From Ignavibacteria bacterium (GTDB lineage: Bacteria; Bacteroidota; Ignavibacteria; Tepidaquicellales; Tepidaquicellaceae), in assembly GCA_016719565.1 (NCBI GenBank), contig JADJYU010000005.1, positions 186,001 to 250,000 of the forward strand: a stretch of 64,000 nucleotides of DNA, read 5' to 3'. The notes below the pieces were generated by a model. That model was not told the origin of the DNA. It did not search any database and saw nothing but the letters and a program-made list of their open reading frames with translations. Positions 28,538 to 37,386 of this stretch are shown one piece after another. Numbering within the stretch: position 1 is the first letter of the stretch; every line of letters starts with the position of its first letter. The translations under genes and the position numbers were made by a program.

Positions 28538-29125
28538 ATGAGCGACAAAATACTTCCGAAAGAAATTAAAAAGACAGATTTCAAAAAAACATTCCGCGGT
28601 TATGACATTAATGAGGTAGATGCTTTTCTTGAAACAGTAAGCCTTCGTTATGAAAGACTTTTTGAAGAGAATACGGTATTGCTTGAACAGTTAAAGACCA
28701 TTAAATCTGATCTGGAAGTATATAAAGAAAATGAAACAACACTTCAGAAAGCAATTGTAAAAGCACAGGACCTTTCGGATGAGATAATTCAAACTTCAAA
28801 GAAAAGAGCAGAGAATATAGTAAGAGAAGCAGAGCTTAACGCACAGAAAAGCCTTCAGGACTCCGAAAAGGAAATAATGACAAGGAAGCACGAGATTGAG
28901 GAATTAAAATTAAGAAACGACAAACTTGTAGAAGACGTTAAACTTTTCTTTATGGAAAAACTTAATGAGATGGATGAATTCGTAAAGTCACGAAATATTT
29001 ACAAAATGGAACTTGCAAAACATGAGAATGAAAATGAGTCGACAGAAGATCTTCCCGTAGAGGAAAAAACTAACGTCATGAAAAAAATTTCCATTAACAC
29101 TGCAAACTCTGACTTTTCGGAATAG
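28538..29125 (+). CDS. DivIVA domain protein
   Basis: 195 residues. The N-terminal DivIVA segment (PKEIKKTDFKKTFRGYDINEVDAFLETV, residues 5-32) is followed by long coiled coils to about residue 150 and an acidic tail. In Gram-positives DivIVA marks curved membranes; in this lineage its role is unknown but it is usually placed near division genes, as here next to yggS. It starts 40 bases after yggS and ends 14 bases before pnp. Confidence 0.88.
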   Translation: MSDKILPKEIKKTDFKKTFRGYDINEVDAFLETVSLRYERLFEENTVLLEQLKTIKSDLEVYKENETTLQKAIVKAQDLSDEIIQTSKKRAENIVREAELNAQKSLQDSEKEIMTRKHEIEELKLRNDKLVEDVKLFFMEKLNEMDEFVKSRNIYKMELAKHENENESTEDLPVEEKTNVMKKISINTANSDFSE

Positions 29126-29139
29126 CCATCTCCAATATT

Positions 29140-29937
29140 ATGACCGGTAAACATTTCGAAGCGATTACACATTTAAGTAAATTATACAAAAACATACCTG
29201 AGACCGGAATAATACTCGGCACAGGACTTGGCGGGTTAGTTAAGTACATCGATATAGAGCTTGAAATAGATTATTCCGACATACCGCATTTTCCAGTATC
29301 TACTGTTGAATCTCATACAGGCAAATTAATTTTTGGAAAATTATCCGGGAAAAATATTGTTGCGATGCAGGGAAGATTTCATTATTATGAAGGATACACA
29401 ATGGATGAGGTTACATTCCCGATATACATTTTGAATTCTCTGGGAGTAAAAAACCTAATCGCATCAAATGCCTGCGGCGCATTGAATCCGAAATTTAATA
29501 AGGCTGATCTGATGATAATGACTTCGCATATAAATTTATTATTTAATACGCCGTTAAAAGGGAAACAGATGAATTATAGCGACGGTAGCAGGATTTATTC
29601 GAAGAGATTAATTGAGTTAGCAGAACAGACAGCGCTCGAAAGCGGGATATACATTCAGAAAGGAGTATATGTTCCGGTACAGGGACCAAATCTTGAGACA
29701 GTTTCTGAATACAGAATGATAAGAAGAATGGGCGGAGATACTGTCGGCATGTCTACAATACCTGAAGCACTAGTTGCAAGCAATCTCGGAATGGAAGTAC
29801 TGGGATTATCAATTATTACTGATAAAGGATTTCCTGATACTCTTGAAGTCGCAATATTAAAGGACATACTTGAAGCAGCTGGGATTGCAGAACCGAAGCT
29901 TACATTACTCATAAAAAATTTAGCGGCAAAATTATAA
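29140..29937 (+). CDS. Purine-nucleoside phosphorylase
   Basis: 265 residues, the trimeric PNP type that splits purine nucleosides with phosphate. It has the phosphate loop GTGLGGLV (about 24-31), ESHTG, GRFHYYEGY, SNACGALNP, GPNLETVSE (with the purine-binding glutamate) and VGMSTIPE. The base-site residue is Asp (SIITDKG) where many bacterial PNPs have Asn; this may affect preference between 6-oxo and 6-amino purines. Directly downstream is a diverged copy (38 bases away), then a truncated ALDH. Confidence 0.95.
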   Translation: MTGKHFEAITHLSKLYKNIPETGIILGTGLGGLVKYIDIELEIDYSDIPHFPVSTVESHTGKLIFGKLSGKNIVAMQGRFHYYEGYTMDEVTFPIYILNSLGVKNLIASNACGALNPKFNKADLMIMTSHINLLFNTPLKGKQMNYSDGSRIYSKRLIELAEQTALESGIYIQKGVYVPVQGPNLETVSEYRMIRRMGGDTVGMSTIPEALVASNLGMEVLGLSIITDKGFPDTLEVAILKDILEAAGIAEPKLTLLIKNLAAKL

Positions 29938-29974
29938 TTTTATTCACAGAAATATTTCAATTTAATATTCAGAA

Positions 29975-30817
29975 ATGACTGAACAATCCGAAAAGATTAA
30001 ACTGTCTTCAGATATAATCAGGAGCAGATTTCCAAAAAGATTCAAGCCGGAAATATGCATTATATCCGGTAACTTACACGAGATTGCAAAAGAGTTTAAA
30101 CAACTCGGAGAATTAAATTATTCTGACATACCTAGATTCACAGAAACTGAAAACACGAAATCCGCAGGTAAGATAATTTTTGCAAAGACCAAAAAAAGAG
30201 ATGTTCTTATCTTAATGGGAAGACCGCAATATTTTGACGGAACGGATATGAGGTCAATCGGTCACAGGATTTATGTATTAAAATTTCTCGGGATCAAAAA
30301 AATCCTTTCCATCGATGAGACAGCGCATTTAAATCCAAGATTCAGCTGCGGCGAAATTGCACTAATATATGATCATATAAATTTGATGGGAGATAATCCG
30401 TTAATAGGTAAAAACGATGAGACTCTCGGAATTAGATTTCCTGATATGAGCAATGCATATGACAAAGGTATGTATAAGAATATTTATAAAGTTTTTCAGG
30501 AAAATATGATAAGAATAAATGAATCAGTCTATCTCGGTATTACAGGACCGGAGAGCGAGACGGAAGCAGAAGCCAGATTTTACAGGGAGATTGGCACTGA
30601 CGTATTAGGCTATTCGATAGTTCCTGAGAATATTACAGCAGTTCACTGCGGGATAGAATTTGGTGCAATTGGTTTGATTTCGAGGGAATTAGTAGCTGAT
30701 AAAATGTCTGAGGATAACAGAAATCAAAAGCAGAGGGAAAAAGATCAAAGTCAGTATTTTACTTCGTCTGTAAAAAGAGTAAAAGGGATAATAACAGAGT
30801 TAGCTGATAGGATCTGA
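29975..30817 (+). CDS. Diverged PNP paralogue, probably inactive
   Basis: 280 residues, plainly related to the PNP just upstream over its whole length (YSDIPRF, GRPQYFDG, LNPRF, GPESETEAE, SIVPE). Nearly all active-site motifs have changed: GTGLG is SGNLHE, ESHTG is ENTKSAG, GRFHYYEG is GRPQYFDG, SNACG is SIDET, MST is YSI and SIITDK is GLISRE. Only the ETxxE glutamate remains. The frame is intact and the sequence is not decayed, so it is likely a maintained non-catalytic or altered-substrate protein, perhaps a partner of the active PNP. Confidence 0.88.
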   Translation: MTEQSEKIKLSSDIIRSRFPKRFKPEICIISGNLHEIAKEFKQLGELNYSDIPRFTETENTKSAGKIIFAKTKKRDVLILMGRPQYFDGTDMRSIGHRIYVLKFLGIKKILSIDETAHLNPRFSCGEIALIYDHINLMGDNPLIGKNDETLGIRFPDMSNAYDKGMYKNIYKVFQENMIRINESVYLGITGPESETEAEARFYREIGTDVLGYSIVPENITAVHCGIEFGAIGLISRELVADKMSEDNRNQKQREKDQSQYFTSSVKRVKGIITELADRI

Positions 30818-31032
30818 ATATTGATACAGGTTCAGAATATAAAATTGAGTTATAGTTTAATCAGAAATAAGCACTAAAGTAGTTTTTTTACTGACAGTAC
30901 AGAATACGGTTTCGTACTTCAATGTTTTTCCTAAGCTCCACCCTCTCAAACATTATTTTTATTTGAATAAGTTATCAATTTTTATTTCTCTTAAATTTTT
31001 ATAGATTTGCTTTTAATTTTTAATTAAACTTT

Positions 31033-31908
31033 ATGACTTCAAGACTTGAAATCCCGAAAATGTATAAACTCTTCATTGATGGAAAATTCACCCGCACCGA
31101 ATCAGAAAGATTTCTTGATGCTGTAAATCCAAAAGACGGAAAAAAAATATGTAATATTTCCCGCGCATCCAGAAAAGATATTCGTAACAGCGTTGTCGCT
31201 GCCCGCAAAGGATTCAGGCTTTGGAGCGAAAAGACCGCTTATGAAAGAGGTCAAATCATGTACAGATTAGCGGAGATGCTTGAAGGAAGAAAGGAACAAT
31301 TTAAAGAGGAGATATTCATTTCAACAAAACAAAATTTATCTGCCTCCAGAAAAGAAGTACAGAAAGCAATTGACCGAATAGTTTACTTCTCCGGTTTCTG
31401 CGATAAATGGATACAGCTTTCAGGATCAGTAAATCCGGTACAGGCGGGATATTTTAATTTCTCAATTCCTGAACCGACCGGAATTGTAGGAATAGTACTT
31501 CCCGATATATTGAGTTTTCTTCCGTTGATATCGAGATTGTCAGCCGTTATAGCATCAGGAAATTCATGCATAATTATTGCAAACGAGTCAGCACCGCTGC
31601 CGGCTTTATCTGCAGCTGAAGTTATAGCTACCAGCGACTTCCCGGCTGGAGTAATAAATATTCTGACCGGAAAGAAAATCGAACTTACGCCGCATCTTGC
31701 AGGTCATTTCGACGTGAATGCAATTGATGTGTGCGCGGATAAAAATACGGACAAAAAAGCTCTTCAGGAGCTTTGCGCTAATAATGTAAAGCGATTTAAT
31801 TTTATAAAGAATGATCACGACTGGTATAATGACAGTGAAAATGAAAATCTGAAAGAGATCGAAAAATTCTCAGAACTAAAAACCGTATGGCATACAATAG
31901 GTATGTGA
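31033..31908 (+). CDS. Truncated aldehyde-dehydrogenase-like protein without catalytic Cys
   Basis: 291 residues matching only the N-terminal, coenzyme-binding half of ALDH (YKLFIDGKFTRTES, FLDAVNPKDGKKI, YERGQIMYRLAEML, GIVGIVLPD, AVIASGNSCIIIANESAP, FPAGVINILTG). The segment that holds the catalytic cysteine and general-base glutamate (normally after residue 240) is absent. Instead the protein ends in its own tail, KTVWHTIGM. Short ALDH-like proteins of this form occur beside full ALDH and deoC genes in several lineages (recalled, not checked). Placed behind two PNP genes, a link to deoxynucleoside breakdown is plausible. Confidence 0.85.
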   Translation: MTSRLEIPKMYKLFIDGKFTRTESERFLDAVNPKDGKKICNISRASRKDIRNSVVAARKGFRLWSEKTAYERGQIMYRLAEMLEGRKEQFKEEIFISTKQNLSASRKEVQKAIDRIVYFSGFCDKWIQLSGSVNPVQAGYFNFSIPEPTGIVGIVLPDILSFLPLISRLSAVIASGNSCIIIANESAPLPALSAAEVIATSDFPAGVINILTGKKIELTPHLAGHFDVNAIDVCADKNTDKKALQELCANNVKRFNFIKNDHDWYNDSENENLKEIEKFSELKTVWHTIGM

Positions 31909-31972
31909 TCTGCCTTTAATTTATATCTGCAAATTAATTTACCGAATTAAAATATTTTACAGGAACATTTAA

Positions 31973-32443
31973 ATGTCCAATATAATTAAACTCATAGTCA
32001 GCATTATTATTTGTCAGATGGCTGGTGTCATCGGAACAATTTTTACCGCTGACTCCATCTCGGGATGGTATACTGGTTTAACAAAACCGGATTTTAATCC
32101 GCCGAACTGGATCTTCGGTCCTGTATGGATACTGCTTTACTTAATGATGGGAGTTTCATTATTTCTTGTCTGGCGCGAGGATCTGAAGAATGCCGTTGTA
32201 AAAAAGGCTTTTTATATTTTTATGGTTCAGCTTTTATTCAATACTTTATGGTCAATAGTTTTTTTCGGATTTCAGTCAATCTCAAGCGCTCTGATAATTA
32301 TAATTGTTCTATGGTTACTTATAATTTATACAATATTAAATTTCTTAAAGATCTCCAGGACATCCGGAATTTTACTCATACCGTATTTGCTTTGGGTTAC
32401 TTTTGCAGTCATACTTAATTTTTTTATTTTTAAACTTAACTGA
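31973..32443 (+). CDS. TspO/MBR family protein
   Basis: 156 residues with five predicted membrane helices. It is the tryptophan-rich sensory protein/benzodiazepine-receptor family, which binds porphyrins. Family features are seen: WYTGLTKPDFNPPNWIFGPVW, LLYLMMGVSLFLVW, and LLFNTLWSIVFFGFQS near residue 80, with aromatic residues lining the pocket. It begins 65 bases after the ALDH-like gene. Confidence 0.94.
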   Translation: MSNIIKLIVSIIICQMAGVIGTIFTADSISGWYTGLTKPDFNPPNWIFGPVWILLYLMMGVSLFLVWREDLKNAVVKKAFYIFMVQLLFNTLWSIVFFGFQSISSALIIIIVLWLLIIYTILNFLKISRTSGILLIPYLLWVTFAVILNFFIFKLN

Positions 32444-32466
32444 ACAATCTCAAATTTTATTTAAAT

Positions 32467-33603
32467 ATGAAACCTGATTTTTCATCAAAGATTATTACAA
32501 TACTAATAATAATTTTCATATACTCTTCAGCAGCTGTATCTCAGGATACGGCCAGAAACTCAGAACCTGTAAATTCAGATCAGACAAAATCCGATCTGAT
32601 CAAAAAGGAGAAGATGTATTTTGAAACAGATGATCTTCTTAACAGCAGTGAAATTATTATGCAGCACATTAGAGAAAGTTTTCCGGTTATTTCCGAAAAG
32701 GATCTGTCTGAAATAGTAAACTCAAAAACAGTTGTGCCGGTAATTACTTCTGATACTTTAAATCAGGCAGCATCCGGAGAAAAGTTTAAAGTGTCATTTG
32801 ATGTGCCGGAAAATTTTCTTGTTGATTCTACTAAAATATTATGGGAACTAAATATTCCGGAATTTAAATCAAGAATTTATCAGCTGTTCAATGGAAAACA
32901 AATTTATATTGATACCTGGCCGAATGTGGTCGGTACTATAAATGACAAAACCTACACGGGAAATTTTCAGGCATACAAGGTGAGGAACTGGCCGTTTTAC
33001 AAAGATCCCGATCCGAAGAAAGCTCATCTGAGTCCAACGCCTCCGGGCAAAGGAAATCCGCTCGGCTTATTTGTAGTGCATTATGATCAAAATTCTCTGA
33101 GATATTTTCACGGTACAAACAAGAATAATCTGCTGTATTCAAAGATGAGAAATTTATCACACGGCTGTGTAAGGAATGACAATGATAATATTCAAAAGAT
33201 GAAAGAGTTTCTTATAAAAAAAGTTATTAAATCAGAAGACCTGACCGGATGGCTGGACAGCAGGAAGACGCTTGTATATGATTTCACTGAAGAAGATAAA
33301 TTCCCGGTAAAGATTATTTACAAGACCTATGAAATTGATAAAGATGAGAATGGATTTTACTTTACTTTGTTCAAGGATATTTATAATTATTCATCCGGCA
33401 GGATCAATGAAACATTAAATGATCCAGGCCTGATTTATCTTACAAACAAAGAAAATCTAACGGCTGAGTACAGGAATATAATCGGCAATGATATTTCCGA
33501 CGATAAGCTGAGTATTATGACTGAATATCTTTTGAATAAAGGTGTTGAATATGAAAGGTATTACATCGATCAGCTGAAAAGTATTCTCAGCATTGGTTTT
33601 TGA
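32467..33603 (+). CDS. L,D-transpeptidase (YkuD domain), exported
   Basis: 378 residues with a signal peptide (IITILIIIFIYSSAAVSQ). The YkuD catalytic domain occupies about 135-250: INDKTYTGNF, then HGTNKNN and the active-site SHGCVR (catalytic cysteine near residue 236). It cross-links peptidoglycan stem peptides (3-3 bonds) or attaches proteins to the wall. An N-terminal helical domain and a C-terminal domain of about 110 residues are present. It starts 24 bases after tspO. Confidence 0.92.
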   Translation: MKPDFSSKIITILIIIFIYSSAAVSQDTARNSEPVNSDQTKSDLIKKEKMYFETDDLLNSSEIIMQHIRESFPVISEKDLSEIVNSKTVVPVITSDTLNQAASGEKFKVSFDVPENFLVDSTKILWELNIPEFKSRIYQLFNGKQIYIDTWPNVVGTINDKTYTGNFQAYKVRNWPFYKDPDPKKAHLSPTPPGKGNPLGLFVVHYDQNSLRYFHGTNKNNLLYSKMRNLSHGCVRNDNDNIQKMKEFLIKKVIKSEDLTGWLDSRKTLVYDFTEEDKFPVKIIYKTYEIDKDENGFYFTLFKDIYNYSSGRINETLNDPGLIYLTNKENLTAEYRNIIGNDISDDKLSIMTEYLLNKGVEYERYYIDQLKSILSIGF

Positions 33604-33612
33604 AATGTCGCT

Positions 33613-34143
33613 TTAAAAAGTTTCGTCGCGCCATCTGATTATTTTCCAGACATCGTTTGTCGATGTTCTTATAAGATTCATATCTGCAAATCCGTTTAAT
33701 CTGATCACATCGCTGGGATTGAATGTAATGGTCAGATTAAAACTTCTCTTTACATTTTTGACAAGTGAGTCCCCGCCTTCAAAAATAATGTTATTCCAGA
33801 TCACTTCAAGTTTCTGAGCATTCTGAAAAAGTCCGTTTGTAGTTCTCATCTCCGTCGGTCTGTCCCATGAAATATCGAATCCGGAATTGTAATCACGGTA
33901 GATAAATACAAACTGTTCATCAAGTAAATTTCCGTAAACAGTCGTGTCCTTAAAAGTATAAGCGTATTGAAAATTCTGAAAGACACCGTCAACAGTTTTC
34001 TGATCTGTAATAATAGAAGTCGGAGCGTTCGAGTCCAGTTTTGGGGAGAAAATATTATCGCATGAGTAAAAAGAAACAAGCAGTAAAACAATAATTGCCG
34101 GTGAAAATTTTATTAACAATGCATTTTTAATTTCAGCCGTCAT
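33613..34143 (-). CDS. Lipoprotein of unknown function (paralogue of the next gene)
   Basis: 176 residues. A hydrophobic leader ends in a lipobox, SFYSC (Cys near 28), then DNIFSPKLDSNAP. The mature part is a small alpha+beta domain of a type that ends in VWKIIRWRDE, reminiscent of NTF2-like folds. The adjacent upstream gene has a related plan (a PTS/T linker, a helical region and a closing tryptophan strand), so the two look like a tandem pair. The gap between them is six bases. Confidence 0.78.
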   Translation of the reverse strand: MTAEIKNALLIKFSPAIIVLLLVSFYSCDNIFSPKLDSNAPTSIITDQKTVDGVFQNFQYAYTFKDTTVYGNLLDEQFVFIYRDYNSGFDISWDRPTEMRTTNGLFQNAQKLEVIWNNIIFEGGDSLVKNVKRSFNLTITFNPSDVIRLNGFADMNLIRTSTNDVWKIIRWRDETF

Positions 34144-34149
34144 ATTAAT

Positions 34150-34737
34150 TCAGTTAAACATGTTTGCTTTCAATACGCTCCATGTAGTGTCATTATCTTC
34201 GTTAAGAAAATCATACCAGCCGTGAATAGACCATAAGCTTCTTGAGTCCTGGCTCATTACAAATCTCAGTCTCCCGCCTGAAACGGTAGCAATGTTTTGT
34301 CTGGAGTGATTGTAAACAAGTATATAATCCTAATCTATAACAGCCGAATCAATACCTGTGTTAAAATTTATATTCGAAAGAAAGAGATTTGAAGAAGAGC
34401 TGCTGTTTGTAAATGAAATGAGATTGCTGTAATAAATTCTTTCATTGTTCAGTGACCAGTTTAAAAATACGGGATAAGAAGTCTGGGAAACTGCATCGGG
34501 AATATACTGAAATCTCTTTGTTGAAAAATTTGAATCAACAAAACATCTCATATAGTTATCAAGGTTTTTTTCCGTGATTGCAAAATTCAGATTGGATAAA
34601 ACTATATCAGGAGAAGTGGGTTGTGTAAAAGTGGATCTGACTTCAGTTGGCGGTTCAACGGACCTTGTCTCAAACAAGCCGCAGCCGCTGTAAAAAACAA
34701 AAAATAATATCAGTATTTTATTATATCTTCTGCGCAA
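34150..34737 (-). CDS. Lipoprotein with in-frame TAG
   Basis: The gene opens with a lipoprotein signal (LILFFVFYSGC, Cys near 19) and runs 135 residues to a TAG at 34330-34332. The same frame continues cleanly after it for 60 codons (DYILVYNHS ... LWSIHGWYDFLNEDNDTTW) to TGA at 34150, and that part looks like the C-terminus of the neighbouring paralogue. The full product would be 195 residues. TAG is either a nonsense mutation, a sequence error or a readthrough site. The start overlaps the methyltransferase gene by 17 bases. Confidence 0.7.
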
Positions 34738-35461
34738 TTATAATAATACGTTTTGAATTTTTTTCGCTGAATTTGTTTCCGTAGTAATCACCGAACAATG
34801 TTTTCACATCAAAGTTAAACTTCTCAAAACATTTTACCAGTTCTTTTTTACCGTAAAGCTTCAGTATCTCATTAAAATGCCTGACTTTACCGCCCTTAAA
34901 CACTTCAATATCTTTTAAAATAAAGCCATTCTCAATTCTTCTTTTCTGAATCACAGTAATCCCGCCGAACTTATTCTTGCTGCGTGATACAATGTTATTC
35001 TTTATAAATTCTGAATTAATAAAATCAAAAACGAAGTATCCGCCTTTTTTCAGCGAAGAAGATACATTTTTTATTACGCGGAAATTTTCTTCATCATTAT
35101 CAAAATATCCGAAGCTTGTAAAAATATTTACAGCGAGATCAAACGAATTTCTGAAATTAAATTTCCTCATATCTTTAATAAGAAAATTCATCTTAAGATT
35201 ATTTTCCTTCGCTTCCCTCTGTGATCTTTTGGCTTCGCTTATCAGAAATTCAGACAGATCAAAACCGGTTACGTGAAATCCCCTTTTTGCAAGCTGCAGA
35301 GAATGCCTTCCTGCACCGCAAGCTACGTCAAGAACTTTCGACCCTGTCCGGATATCAATATTTCTCTGAATGAGATCTATCATATGTCCGGCTTCCTCCG
35401 TGTTTCTGTGACTGTAAAGATCCAGATAAAGTCTGTCCGAAAACCATTTTTTATACCACAT
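34721..35461 (-). CDS. Class I SAM-dependent methyltransferase
   Basis: 246 residues with the Rossmann motifs in order: VLDVACGAGRHSLQLAKRG (motif I, about 39-57), VTGFDLSEFLI (acidic end of strand 2), FLIKDMRKFNF, FDLAVNIFTSFGYF and GGYFVFDFIN. The substrate is unknown; the family includes ubiquinone/menaquinone-type and small-molecule methyltransferases. It follows recR by 11 bases on the same strand. Confidence 0.9.
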   Translation of the reverse strand: MWYKKWFSDRLYLDLYSHRNTEEAGHMIDLIQRNIDIRTGSKVLDVACGAGRHSLQLAKRGFHVTGFDLSEFLISEAKRSQREAKENNLKMNFLIKDMRKFNFRNSFDLAVNIFTSFGYFDNDEENFRVIKNVSSSLKKGGYFVFDFINSEFIKNNIVSRSKNKFGGITVIQKRRIENGFILKDIEVFKGGKVRHFNEILKLYGKKELVKCFEKFNFDVKTLFGDYYGNKFSEKNSKRIIIIAQKI

Positions 35462-35472
35462 CCGGAAATTAT

Positions 35473-36081
35473 TTAAATTAGGATTCTTCCTTCGAGCGCT
35501 TTGGCAAGTGTAACTTCATCAGCGAATTCCAGATCGGAGCCGACCGGAATTCCTCTTGCAATTCGGGTGATCTTTATTTCAAGGGGTTTAAGAAGTTTGC
35601 TGAGATACAGTATTGTTGTCTCTCCTTCAACTGTGGGATTAAGCGCAAGAATAAGCTCTTCGACTTTATTTTCATCATTGCGGCCGAGTCTGTCCAGTAA
35701 TTCTTTTATACGGATGTCATTTGGACCAATACCGTCAAGAGGAGATATTATACCATGCAGCACGTGATATTTTCCTTTGAACTCATTTGTCTTTTCTATT
35801 GCAAATACATCCTGCGGCTCTTCGACCACACATATGATTCCCGGTTTGCGGCTGACGGCTCTGCATATATTACAGACTTCATCTTCAGTAATATTGCAGC
35901 ATACACTGCAAAATCTCAGCCTGTCTTTAATTTCCGTTAACGCTCTGGAAAATCTTTCCACATCCTGTCTCGGCTGTCTGGTAATATGCATTGCAAGACG
36001 CATAGCAGTCTTTCTACCTATCTGCGGAAGTTTTGAAAATTCATCCACAAGATTGTCTAGAGCGTTTGAAATATTTATCAT
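35473..36081 (-). CDS. recR: Recombination protein RecR
   Basis: 202 residues. RecR forms a ring clamp that works with RecO/RecF in gap repair. The helix-hairpin-helix (LVDEFSKLPQIGRKTAMRLAMH), the four-cysteine zinc finger (CSVCCNITEDEVCNIC), the Toprim core (ICVVEEPQDVFAIEKT) and the C-terminal EVTLAKALEGR are all present. It lies 12 bases after ybaB, the classic ybaB-recR pair. Confidence 0.97.
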   Translation of the reverse strand: MINISNALDNLVDEFSKLPQIGRKTAMRLAMHITRQPRQDVERFSRALTEIKDRLRFCSVCCNITEDEVCNICRAVSRKPGIICVVEEPQDVFAIEKTNEFKGKYHVLHGIISPLDGIGPNDIRIKELLDRLGRNDENKVEELILALNPTVEGETTILYLSKLLKPLEIKITRIARGIPVGSDLEFADEVTLAKALEGRILI

Positions 36082-36093
36082 AAATATTTCCGA

Positions 36094-36429
36094 TTAAAAT
36101 TTCGGCATATTCAATCCGGGTATATTCGGGATCATTCCTGAAGTCGCTTTTGACATTTCGTCATTTGCCATTTTTTGCGAGCTCTCAAGACCTTTGTTAA
36201 TAGCTGCGATAAGAAGATCTTCAAGCATCTGCGGATCTTCCGGATTGATTATCTCCTTTTCGATCTCAATCTTTGTTACCATGTTCTTTCCGTTCACCGT
36301 AACTTTCACCATACCGCCGCCGGACTCTTCCGTAACGGTTTTCCCTTCCAGCTCATCCTGTATCTTATCCATTTTTTCCTGCATCTTTTTAATCTGCTTC
36401 ATCATTCCCTGCATTTGACCCTGATTCAT
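36094..36429 (-). CDS. YbaB/EbfC nucleoid-associated protein
   Basis: 111 residues of the YbaB/EbfC family, a dimeric DNA-binding protein. It begins with helices (QMKQ-type KQIKKMQEKMDKIQDELEG), followed by the core strand VTVNGKNMVTKIEIEKEII and a C-terminal helical region. An AGGAG-like ribosome site lies just upstream of the ATG. It is paired with recR, as in many genomes. Confidence 0.95.
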   Translation of the reverse strand: MNQGQMQGMMKQIKKMQEKMDKIQDELEGKTVTEESGGGMVKVTVNGKNMVTKIEIEKEIINPEDPQMLEDLLIAAINKGLESSQKMANDEMSKATSGMIPNIPGLNMPKF

Positions 36430-36498
36430 TTTTATATCTCCTTGATTTTATTTTTAAATTTAATTTTTTGTAAATGAATTTTTATTATATATAATATT

Positions 36499-37218
36499 CT
36501 ATATTTCAAAAATATTTTCCTGAGTTACCTTTAACGGCTCAAAGCTGTAAAAAGGTTCTCCGAACTCAGCTCCGATCTTAAATCCGAAATACCTCGCTCT
36601 CGTCTCTATCTCATTATCAAAAAGCTTTGAACTTATAAAAGTCTCCGGCTCATTGCTCTTAGGATTATAGAACTGAGTGGAATAACATTTTATTACTTCA
36701 AGTTTCTTTTTGAATGTGCAGCTGATATCCATGATAAAACTTACAGGAATATCATAAGCACTTTTATAAAAAAATATTCTGCGAGGTCTGTATTGATTAA
36801 GTCTTCCTGTTACAACTTTTCTCAGCCCTGAATAAAACACTGACTCATTGATCAGATTACCTGCATAAATATGATCCGGATGTCTGTCATTGGGATATGG
36901 CGCGAAGATGATCTCCGGACGATATTTTCTTATTACAGTAATGATTTTTTTTTTATTCGCTTCATTGATCTGAATATTTCCGTCGCTCATGCTAAGATTT
37001 TCCCTGACTTTAATTTTCAACAGCTTTGAAGCGGCGGCTGTTTCTTTCTTTCTCAAAGCCGGTGTTCCTCTCGTGCTTAATTCTCCTTTTGTAAGATCTG
37101 CAATACCGACATTTTTTCCGGCTCCGGTGAGATTAAGGATCGTTCCGCCGCAGTTTAACTCAGCATCATCGGGATGTGCAGCGAAAAACAGGGCGTCGAG
37201 TTTGATTTCAGAACTAAT
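36499..37218 (-). CDS. bshB1: Bacillithiol biosynthesis deacetylase BshB1
   Basis: About 239 residues of the PIG-L/LmbE zinc deacetylases. BshB1 removes acetyl from GlcNAc-malate in bacillithiol synthesis. The zinc site AHPDDAELNCGGT lies near the N-terminus and the second histidine in NDRHPDH; GDLTKGE- and TRG-type segments (ADLTKGELSTRGTPALR) are typical. The family N-terminus (KLDALFFAAHPDD) is reached only through codons with no ATG, GTG or TTG; the frame is open from 37230. I propose ATT at 37218 or a base error; a short frame from TTG 37056 would lose the zinc site and is rejected. Confidence 0.88.
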   Translation of the reverse strand: MSSEIKLDALFFAAHPDDAELNCGGTILNLTGAGKNVGIADLTKGELSTRGTPALRKKETAAASKLLKIKVRENLSMSDGNIQINEANKKKIITVIRKYRPEIIFAPYPNDRHPDHIYAGNLINESVFYSGLRKVVTGRLNQYRPRRIFFYKSAYDIPVSFIMDISCTFKKKLEVIKCYSTQFYNPKSNEPETFISSKLFDNEIETRARYFGFKIGAEFGEPFYSFEPLKVTQENIFEI

Positions 37219-37330
37219 ATGTCCGGATTTATTTTTGATTACTTAATATAAATATTATCTTGTTCGAATTAAATTGAATTAATATGATTTATATTAATTT
37301 TTAAACCTTATTAAATATCTGCGCCCAATA

Positions 37331-37366
37331 TAAAAAACCCGCGGACAAATTATCAGCGGGTTTTTC
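37331..37366 (-). terminator. Terminator of the VWA gene
   Basis: AAACCCGC and GCGGGTTT (about 37335-37363) form a stem around a loop of about 13 bases, with A/T runs on both sides, so it can work in either direction. It lies just past the stop of the VIT/VWA gene and ahead of bshB1. Confidence 0.85.
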
Positions 37367-37386
37367 TATATTGATTGTAGTTAAGG

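Noticed and set aside
31909..31972. Frameshift continuation of the truncated ALDH
   Set aside because: The bases after the stop do not code an ALDH catalytic segment in any frame; the tspO gene follows.
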